From: Scleroderma bovista
Lineage: Eukaryota > Basidiomycota > Agaricomycetes > Boletales > Sclerodermataceae
DNA: 27,633 bases
Direction: 5' to 3'
NCBI GenBank assembly: GCA_037178675.1
Contig: JAYMGJ010000672.1
Span: 1 to 27,633, forward strand
Below are positions 1-6,729 of the stretch, piece after piece (the first letter of the stretch is position 1; every line of letters starts with the position of its first letter). The position numbers and the translations under genes are program-made. The notes beneath the pieces are model-generated. The model worked only from the letters and a program-made list of their open reading frames with translations. It had not been told where the DNA came from and made no database searches.

Positions 1-438
1 CTCATGGGTCAAAGATCACTATCGATGAGTTGACCCTCAAAGAAGCCCAGAAGCAGGTGCCTAAAGAGTACTGGAAATTCTTAGGTGTATTTAGTAAAAA
101 GTTGTCAGAGCACATGCCGCTAAGGAAACCTTGAGATCATGCAATTAATCTGAAAGAAGACTTCCCACCCAAAAAGGGAAGGCTTATCCCACTCTCTGTT
201 GATGAGCAAAAAAAAGTTGAATTGTTCCTTGATGATCAACTCACTAAAGGGTACATTTGGCCTTCCATTAGTCAGCAGACGTCGCCGGTCTTCTTTATCC
301 TGAAAAAGGATGGTAAAAAATGCATGGTACAGGATTACCGATATGTAAATGACTGGACAATTAAAAATAATTATCCACTGCAACTTATTTCTCAGCTTGT
401 TAACAAATATTCCACAATATGTTGGATGCACTTCAGGT
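1..438 (+). pseudogene. Family-B Ty3/gypsy reverse transcriptase, N-terminal fragment
   Basis: The plus strand encodes the stretch from the protease-RT linker into the RT domain of a chromovirus-type element. Visible motifs are VFSKKLSE, LKEDFPPKKGRLIPLS, a GYIWPS block, VFFILKKDGKKCMVQDYRY and NNYPLQLISQLV. The frame has a TGA in the KP-stop-DHAINL segment, where the sister fragment near 25850 reads KPWDHD (a TGG to TGA change). It runs off the left edge and stops after about 440 bases, before the catalytic Asp-Asp motif. It matches the fragment at 25290-26241 by eye, so two broken copies of one family lie near the two ends of the window. It cannot be functional. The family call is confident; its original length cannot be judged. 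Confidence 0.85.
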
Positions 439-612
439 AACCACTTTTGATAAGCATTTAGCCTGAATAGTTTAGTATCGCAATTCAGCCAAATAGCCTA
501 TAAAACCATGGTCATCCCAGGGAAGGTTTGCTTCCCTCCTGGGATGGGCCATGCCATATGGGATGGCCCATGCTTGCTTGTGGTGTCAGGGGTCCTCATA
601 CAGTTTTTTTCA
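439..612. other. Unassigned spacer with two hairpins
   Basis: I see no coding signal. There is a perfect 9-bp stem (513-521 with 538-546, arms CATCCCAGG/CCTGGGATG) and a second 7-bp stem (546-552 with 563-569, arms GGGCCAT/ATGGCCC). These may be part of an unrecognised repeat. No function is assigned. Confidence 0.5.
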
Positions 613-620
613 TTCCTGCT

Positions 621-1034
621 TAGTGTTTTAAAGTCCAGTCCAGTCTGGTCTATTGCCTCTTTCTCTTTTTGGAGGCAACCAGACCATGACTAGTTATTTC
701 AGATCTTGCTTGGACCACAACTGAACCAATAGCAACTGGTTGCATGTGGTTGCATAGGGCAGTTGCAACCAGTTTCTTGCACAAATGAAGTACTCTCTTG
801 ATTTGTGCAAAAAAGGGGATCTAAAATTAATTTTAAGCATGCAAAACAGGAGTCCTTGGTCTTTGTTTTTTTTTACTAGATTTATGTATTATGTGTGCTA
901 GTTAGTCACCAACCAATAGCCCTCAACTGGTCTCAACAAAGACTGGCTGTGACTGGTTTGCAACAGGTTTCTGGTACCAGTCCAGTTCAGTTGCCAGGCT
1001 TTTTGCAGTCCTAGGACCAGACTTTTAAACACTA
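621..1034. mobile_element. hAT-like MITE with 8-bp target duplication TTCCTGCT
   Basis: A 414-bp non-coding element. It starts TAGTGTTTTAAAG and ends CTTTTAAACACTA, forming terminal inverted repeats, and is flanked on both sides by a perfect 8-bp duplication TTCCTGCT (613-620 and 1035-1042). The 8-bp duplication and the TAGNG-type tips fit the hAT superfamily. The inside is rich in CCAGTCCAGTCTGGTC and GGTTGCAACC-like motifs. A relative sits at 25417-25816. It codes for nothing, so it would need a transposase from an autonomous hAT element. Confidence 0.8.
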
Positions 1035-1042
1035 TTCCTGCT

Positions 1043-1466
1043 TACTCCAGATTGTTTTGTATTTTCTTTCCACACTGCACATTCCCTTGCTGCAAATGGG
1101 TTCTGTGATATTGCAAAACCATCTTCATGCTTTATTTGCTTCTCTAGTCTGGTGACTTTTACCTTCTGCTTCCTTAGTACAGGGGTGATGGACAAAACAT
1201 GGGGTATAAAAGTGAGCATGATTACTTCTAGAATATTACATGACACTTCTATGAATAGCACAATCACCACCATCTATTTAGTTGTTACAAGTGCTCTACC
1301 TATGAACAGATATAACATAGCTATAGTAGGAGAGAATGACATTGGCCAAACATTGACAGCACCTTTTGGGTGTTGGAATGTGAGAAGATGCAGCTGGCTC
1401 CCTACCAAATCACAGTTGAGGGATAAGGTTCTACATTCTGGATCTGGATGTGCATCCACCTTGGTG
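1043..1466. other. Unrecognised sequence up to the left inversion breakpoint
   Basis: Short open frames exist on both strands. The minus strand has two adjacent frames of 65 and 82 codons, one with a Lys-rich stretch RKQKVKVTRLEKQIK. I recognise no domain. It ends at about 1466, where the antisense gene of the family-A element starts abruptly. If 1467-8895 is an inversion, this DNA once lay next to the truncated copia integrase, but its minus strand does not read as copia integrase. Confidence 0.4.
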
Positions 1467-2360
1467 GGCACTCCTTGAGAAAGGTCTCGAGGCTGGCGCT
1501 CAGGCGGTCGTTGGACTGCGATATGGATCGAGTGGAGTCCACGATCCGGGACATCTGTCCCGTCATCGCCTCCACCGCGGCTGTAGGCCTGTCCATCCGT
1601 TCCAGGAAGGGACCAGTGTTGAAACCGGACCTCGACCCGGATGGACCCGCCATCTCCACTATCTCCTCGTCGCCGGTAACGACCTTCGCCGTCTTCTTCT
1701 TCTTCCTCTTTTCACCACCTCGCGGTGATGTCGCCACCTCCTCCTCCTTCGCCTTGCCCTTCCCTTTTTCCACCACCGGACCTGGACCCCCCACCTCCGG
1801 CCACTCGCACTTTTCCTTCAAGCTGGCGCACTTCATTCATGCCCACTGCTTTGGCTTCTCCGGGTCGCGCTCACACACCACGCGATGCTTTGCGCAACGC
1901 ACGCATCTATACAAGGATCAGCAAAACAGAAACAGAGATAAAATAAAAATACTTACCGGACTTCTCCAACTGGACCTGCCTCCGGTTCCTCCCTCGCTCT
2001 CTTCTTCGACGCATCTTGCGCCGTCGTTTTCTGTTTGGCGGCTACCTCCACCGCCCTCTGTTTGGCAGCCTCCTCCGCCTGCTCGCGTGCCTTGCGCTCT
2101 GCCTCCACCTTTGCACGCTCCGCCTGCTCGCGAGCCTTCCTCTCCGCCTCTTCACGTGCTCTCCTCTCCTCCGCCTCCCGGCGCTGCCTCTCCTCTCTCC
2201 TCACCTGCTTGTGGCGATGACACTCCTTCGCCTTGGCGTCGAGAATGCTCGACTCGTCCTCACTACCGGACTGTAGCTCCGGCGTGGTGGCCTTCGTCCA
2301 GTCCTTGGACTCAACAATGACAGGGGCAATGGGGGTGGTGGACTTGGCTGGTGCAGACAT
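1467..2360 (-). pseudogene. Antisense coiled-coil / Zn2Cys6 gene of family-A element, 5' part
   Basis: This gene runs on the minus strand, opposite to its host retroelement, between integrase and 3' LTR. The start is ATG at 2360 (MSAPAKS). Exon 1 (2360-1957) encodes a Thr/Pro-rich start, then about 60 residues of Arg/Glu/Ala-rich coiled coil. A 50-nt intron (1956-1907) has GTAAGT, a CTGAT branch-like site and TATAG. Exon 2 opens with C-x2-C-x6-C, about 11 residues, then C-x2-C-x6-C: the spacing of a fungal Zn2Cys6 DNA-binding cluster. Here the fourth Cys is a TGA stop; the second copy has TGC at that codon. A basic KRKKKKTAK stretch and a second helix follow. The frame is cut at LETFLKEC near 1467. 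The missing acidic C-terminus reads HFFMAPW in the intact order and is found at 8896-9030. The Zn-cluster and DNA-binding roles are inferred from spacing only. Confidence 0.75.
1907..1956 (-). other. Predicted 50-nt spliceosomal intron in the antisense gene
   Basis: On the minus strand it begins GTAAGT, has TGCTGAT upstream of the 3' site and ends TTGTATAG. Removing it joins exon 1 in phase 2 to the first Cys codon of the Zn cluster. The second copy has an intron of the same length at the same place (22907-22858). Confidence 0.75.
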
Positions 2361-2407
2361 ATTGTTAGAAGGCAGAAAACTGGGGGTAAAAGCAAAACCG
2401 GTCTGAT

Positions 2408-2414
2408 CTTTATA
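2408..2414 (-). promoter_or_regulatory. Possible TATA box of the antisense gene
   Basis: TATAAAG on the minus strand, 48 bp upstream of the ATG at 2360, inside the 162-bp gap between gene and LTR. This would leave a very short 5' leader. It is supported only by position and sequence. Confidence 0.35.
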
Positions 2415-2509
2415 GATCCAGAATTCGTACTCAGACAACCACTCCAGACTCCGCATTGTTTTAGGCGACCACACGACAGCCTCATTGGGGCCTCATGGGT
2501 TCGGCCTCT

Positions 2510-2519
2510 AAAAGGGGGA
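2510..2519 (+). other. Polypurine tract of family-A element
   Basis: AAAAGGGGGA lies 3 bp before the 3' LTR start at 2523. This is the usual place for the plus-strand primer of a Ty3/gypsy element, and it fixes the sense strand of the element as plus here. Confidence 0.8.
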
Positions 2520-2522
2520 TAC

Positions 2523-3159
2523 TGTTACAACCATGTCCAACTCCGGACCATATCCGGTTACTCCAGTCACATCGCAGTCCTACAGCTCAACTCCGGTCAT
2601 TCTCAGTTACTCCGGTCAACAGTCGCGCAGATAACCTTCCACTAACTACGACCCTTGGTCTATACTCCATTCGCTCTTACTACACCTCGCCGTCTACCCT
2701 GCCTTGACATGAGTTCTCCATGAACTCGATATATCCTATACCTTGTAGCATTTTCACCGGACCTGATTTATTTTACATGGACCTGACTTTATTTTCACCG
2801 GACCTGACCTAATCCTAACTCCGGTCATCCCTTGTCCGCTATTAGGTTGTTTACTTGTCACCGTATGTACTCGACCCTAGTTTCTACTTAGTATAAGTAC
2901 CCTCTAGTTTACCTTGTACAAACTCAGTCTGAAATCAACTATAGTCACTACTCCTGTCCCTGTCTCTGTCTCTGTCTCCGTCATCGTCACCTTGACCGGA
3001 ACCTACACAAGGGATCAACGCACTTCATCCTTGTCGTTGAATCTAAGTGGTCACCAACTCCGGCTGGACTATCCCTTGTTCAGCCCTCTGCCCTCCTCTT
3101 TCGTCCGCCTTCGTCCGGACTTGACCGGACCCCCTACCGGAGTAGAACCGGACTTGACA
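2523..3159 (+). mobile_element. Family-A 3' LTR (637 bp)
   Basis: It starts TGTTACAACC and ends CTTGACA, with TG...CA tips. A TATAAG box is at 2892-2897, and the predicted transcript start AGTCTGAAAT is at 2926-2935. The 5-bp flank GCTAA (3160-3164) equals the flank outside the LTR at 14421-15051 once strands are matched, so the two are probably the LTRs of one insertion. The U3 part differs from that LTR at about 11 of 400 sites, all transitions, but the R-U5 part differs far more. Confidence 0.9.
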
Positions 3160-3703
3160 GCTAAGGTGTTTACTTGTCACTGTATATACTCACCCTAGTT
3201 CTCATTTACTATATAAACTACCATACTCTGGCCTAGTAGTCCTTAGATCAAATCTCAACTAAGATACTCCTCCCTCTGTACTACCCACTATGCTCTCCTA
3301 ATTCCACCCTGTTCTCCTGAACTCTGGCTAACTCTGGCCTCCACCCTATCTCATCCCTTTGGTCCTATGTCCACTCCTAGCAAGTCTCCTACTCGCACAA
3401 GGGCAAAAGCCACCTCTGTCCCAGACTCGATGCTAGACCCCTTAGGACTTATCCCACCTCTGGGATGTCCTTTACTCTGGACAAGCTGCACTTTACTCTG
3501 GACTACTTTCCTGTGGTCCGGACTTACTCCACATGACCCAGACTTACTTTCTGTGCTCCCCTAGTGCCTGGACTTTGTTCATATGACCCAGACTTGACTC
3601 TCTGCACTAACTAGCATCTACTAGTGTCTGGACTTACCTCCTCATTAGTCCCCTGCAACCCTGGACCTTCTAGTAAGATCATTGAGGAAAACCGGTTTGA
3701 ACA
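3160..3703 (+). mobile_element. E5 LTR-like element, right half
   Basis: This is the sequence just outside the family-A 3' LTR. Its start (GGTGTTTACTTGTCACTG...) resembles the middle of a family-A LTR, and it has a TATATAAA box near 3212. Joined to the reverse complement of 15052-15788 it gives one continuous element of about 1.28 kb with TG...CA tips (TGTCATATCC...GGTTTGAACA). The element is flanked by ATTAG (3704-3708 as CTAAT, and 15789-15793). A 65-codon frame at 3367-3564 starts MSTPSKSPTRTRAKA, which is reminiscent of Gag starts. The 3450-3660 part is full of short TCTGGACT-like repeats. It is probably an old, long solo LTR or a non-autonomous element. Confidence 0.65.
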
Positions 3704-4878
3704 CTAATAGATTAGAGATAAGGGGGAGTGGATAGCGATCCTTCTTGGTAAATTTTGTTCAAGCCTCAGAAGTCAACACAGAGGTGGAGTGAGCTATCCT
3801 TCTTCTTTATGAAGAGGACCAGAGCAGTGTGGGAGGAAGCAGTAGGATGGATGAAACCTGTATTAAGATTCTTGTCGATGAAAGTCTGGAGAGTGGAGAG
3901 CTCAACCAGAGATAGTGAGTAGAGAGTTCCCAGAGGTGGAGAAGTACCTTCTTTAAGGTCAATTTTCAAGTTGTAGTCATGATGTGGGGGAAGTTCAGAG
4001 GCTTTCACCTTGCTGAACACATCCACATAGTTGCGATACTCCAGAGGGACAATATCCAAGTCCGGTGGAGTGGAGGTGGAGGAAGCACGAGCCTTCACTG
4101 AGTCAGAGGGCTGCAACTGAAGTTGGTATTTGGTAGATCCCTCTAACTTGCACGCACACACGAATGTGGCTGCATTAATCAGAGAGATATGCGGAGGGGT
4201 GCAAACCAGAGTGTTGACAGATGGCGCAAGGCTGGAGACAGGGTCACCAGACAGAACTGGAGAGGGAGTTGATGGGGGTGCTAGCAAACTTTCTGCAGTA
4301 GTCCAGAATGTTAAACTGCTCAGTGCCCAGTTAATCAATGGATTGTAGTGGGTGAGCCAGTTATGTCCAAGGATGATTGAGCATTCTGAATCCAGTGGAG
4401 TTAGGTAAAAGGTCATGGGGGTGACATCACTGGATGCAGGGAACTTCACTGATAGATCGATGGCTTGAGTAATTACAAAATTCAAGGTACTGTTGAAAAG
4501 ACAGAGTACAATTGGAGAAATGGAGTAAGTGGGGAGAGAGTGTCTGAGAGCATATTTGGTATCTACAAAACAGTGCATGGAACTGGAGTCCACAAGTGCA
4601 CAGAATTCTGGTAAATCATAAGACAAAAGGAGAACATGAGGCATAAGAGAATTTGGGTCATAAAAAGCAGACACATTGAGGCAGGCCTCCTTGGGTGCAC
4701 TTTCGGAGTCAATGCAGCTCGCTGATTGTGTGGAGGGCCAGGAGCTGCTTACTCTTTTTTTGACTTGGAGTTGGCACCCAAGTTCGAGTCTGTCTTACCA
4801 GACTCAGCAGTGATGACCACAGTGCAAGCCTTGGCCTTTTTGGTCTTCTTTGAACAGTTGTCCATGAAGTGACCAGTA
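3704..4878 (-). pseudogene. Old family-A element: Gag end, protease and RT start
   Basis: On the minus strand this matches 11840-13040 of the young copy. It contains the Gag C-terminus (Lys-rich, ending at TAA near 4750), the conserved seven-A slip site (4755-4761), the protease and the first part of RT up to LCVDF. The protease active site reads DSS where the young copy has DSG, so it is dead. The frame stops at a TGA (3768-3766) at exactly the codon that is also TGA in the young copy. Many CCGG sites have become CCAG or CTGG. It is cut at 4878 inside the zinc-knuckle region and at 3708 in RT. In the restored order the RT reading continues at 15789, so this is the left part of the old element at 15789-23897. 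Confidence 0.85.
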
Positions 4879-5600
4879 TGTTGAAGTCGCACGTGCACCC
4901 GGTGTAGAGGAAGAGTCCTTTGAAGGCACGAAAATGGGTTCGCCCAAGGGAAGAAGGTCTGGCCTAAAGTAAAGAGTCGGAATGGGATATAAAGTACCCG
5001 CAGTACTTGACCGAGCAGAGAGGGAAGAGAAAGTGAGAGCGCAGCTACAAAGGAGCACTATGAACACGCTAAAGTGAGACCTGGGGTGTGATTTCTGAGA
5101 GCGAGAGCACCCTGAACGAGAAAAGAGACTCGGAGGAGACAGCAAGGACTAGGGGAGAGAGAGAGAGAGAGGGACAACAGGACGCGACGGCTAGGCTCAG
5201 GACACAGAGAAAAATTCCACTTAGACGCAGAGACTCAATCCTTTGGGGGGAAAAAGACTGTCTTATTCTTGCCTCTCTACAGTATATGTGGTAGAGCCAA
5301 ATGTACGGAACCAAAAGGGTCCAACAATGTAAAAGAGTGTCCTGTACAACTAAGCGATAGCCCTAACTAAAAGAGGAAAAGCGCGCTGGCGCAAGGTCGG
5401 GAACGAACGGCGACTACGGGATACCAAAAGAGGAAACATGGGCGGTAACACATACTTGCGACGCGAAAGCAAAGTGAACAAAAGGAAAGCAAAAACCACG
5501 GACTGACCAGAGGTTCAAAGGCGCGGGACAAGTGCGCATGCTTATGCAGATGCTGGTAGCGAACCCGGGGAGAGACGACGACTGGGGGCGGACGTGCACA
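4879..5600. other. Unassigned CpG-rich region
   Basis: No recognisable protein. The sequence begins TGTTGAAGTCGCACGTG at the break of the old gag fragment and includes a GA-repeat at about 5154-5172. Base use (many CpG) is unlike the CpG-poor gag-pol fragment to its left, suggesting more recent arrival. It could be an LTR or leader of another element, but I could not find matching tips with a convincing duplication. Confidence 0.35.
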
Positions 5601-5637
5601 GGAATGGGGAGAGAAGCCGAAAACGCGCTAGGAGCTC

Positions 5638-6010
5638 GGGTGCTCTGCAGCCACGATATCCCTGCGTAGGTATTCTGCCACAGTCTGGTCAGTGCTGTTC
5701 GTGTCCTGGCTGGGAAGGGGTATCGTTCGCGTGCACTGGGTGCTCGGGCGCTCAGCAGCCACGATACACCTGTGCGGACGCCTTGCTTGTGAGACGGAAG
5801 AGGCTTTGCGCAAGCGCTGGCAAGCAGGAGACGCCGTTCGCGCGCACCGGGTGCTCGGGCGCTCTGCAGCCACGATACACCTATGCGGGCGCTTTACTGT
5901 GGGCGAAACACCTCGACTGGGACAACGCGCGAGCACTTGAACAGGGGGGAGGCGTCGATAGCGCGCGCACGAGGTGCTCGGGCGCTCTGCAGCCACGATG
6001 CACCCTGCAA
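5638..6010. repeat. Four-unit GC-rich tandem repeat, spacing 108/111/123 bp
   Basis: A conserved core of about 35 bp, containing GCTCTGCAGCCACGAT, occurs at 5642, 5750 (one mismatch), 5861 and 5984, usually preceded by GTGCTCGGGC. The spacers vary. All three spacings are multiples of three, so both strands stay open: a 141-codon plus frame repeats CSGALQPRYTC and a 122-codon minus frame repeats RPHRCIVAAERPST. Whether either is translated is unknown. It lies upstream of the copia LTR and is not part of copia itself. Confidence 0.7.
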
Positions 6011-6159
6011 GTATCCTGACGTGAGCAGGACAGAGCGGACAAGGTGTTGCGCGTGCAGAGACGGAGACGTCTCTACACCGGTGTAAACCGTCAATGAAGT
6101 GCGCACAAGACTGCGACCCATATTAGTGTAGACTTAGTAATAGTCCTCTTTAGAGTAGA

Positions 6160-6346
6160 TGTTACATGTCACACATCACGTGTCACAGTCACGTGTCACA
6201 ATGTTTGTTGTATATAAACAGTGTTCATCGCTTATATAATATAACAACTCTTAACCAGCTACCGCTACCATCTCTGGTTGTGCACTCCACCCAAACAGGT
6301 GAGTTGGAGTAGCAGTTCCTCTACGTATATAGGTATTGCTTCAACA
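6160..6346 (+). mobile_element. Ty1/copia 5' LTR (about 187 bp)
   Basis: The 3' edge is set by CAACA at 6342-6346 followed directly by a tRNA-iMet-type primer-binding site. The 5' edge TGTTACATG at 6160 is a best guess from the TG tip, because the 3' LTR is not in the window. Inside are two TCACGTGTCACA repeats and a TATA box (TATATAAACA, 6211-6220). A short LTR is normal for copia elements. Confidence 0.65.
6174..6201 (+). promoter_or_regulatory. Two direct CACGTG (E-box) repeats in copia U3
   Basis: TCACGTGTCACA occurs twice, 14 bp apart, about 20 bp upstream of the TATA box. CACGTG is the classic bHLH target; binding here is inference. Confidence 0.5.
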
Positions 6347-6358
6347 GGTTATGAGCCC
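6347..6358 (+). other. Primer-binding site, half-tRNA initiator-Met type
   Basis: GGTTATGAGCCC directly follows the LTR tip CA. It is complementary to the anticodon stem-loop of eukaryotic initiator tRNA-Met (GGGCUCAUAACC). Drosophila copia is primed by a half-tRNA cut in this loop, so the same mode is inferred here. Confidence 0.75.
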
Positions 6359-6443
6359 TGTAAGCGCACTGTGTGCAGCAATGCACCAGACAGCACTCCA
6401 GCTCCCTGAGCGTCACTTTAACTAGCTTGACGCTGTGGACCAC

Positions 6444-6590
6444 AGTGAGCTCCTAGCTGAGCCCCTGCACAGCCACAAGGCGAAGTCAGTTGACGACATG
6501 CGCCCAACAGCGAGCTCCTAGTTGAGCACCTGTATTGCCCCAGGCAAAGTTCGTCGATGACTTGCGCCAACCATGACGAACATCGTCGGC
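6444..6590 (+). repeat. Leader tandem repeat of copia element
   Basis: Two diverged units, about 65 bp apart, start AGTGAGCTCCTAGCTGAGC (6444) and AGCGAGCTCCTAGTTGAGC (6509). A partial third copy of the unit's end follows (GTCGGCGACTTGTGC). They lie in the 5' leader between LTR and gag ATG; this is possibly a packaging or translation element. Confidence 0.55.
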
Positions 6591-6729
6591 GACTTGTGCT
6601 GGCATGACCTAGTCATGAGTTAGCTGTTGACAGAAGTGCTTTCACTAGCACTCAGGTGTTTCTTCTTTTCTTGCTTGTCCGTTGTCGCATTCACTTGCTG
6701 ACTCCATTGACTCCCAACAGAATATCACC

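Noticed and set aside
1448..2320. 290-codon Pro/Ser-rich plus-strand open frame
   Set aside because: It is the complement of the antisense coiled-coil gene; the low-complexity protein and GC bias come from the real frame on the minus strand.
5154..5172. GA-dinucleotide run
   Set aside because: Simple microsatellite, no linked structure.
4879..5281. Possible 403-bp solo LTR (TGTTGAAG...CTCTACA) with an AGTA-like duplication
   Set aside because: The duplication only works if the end is not CA, and the sequence after 5286 does not resume gag, so the insertion model fails.
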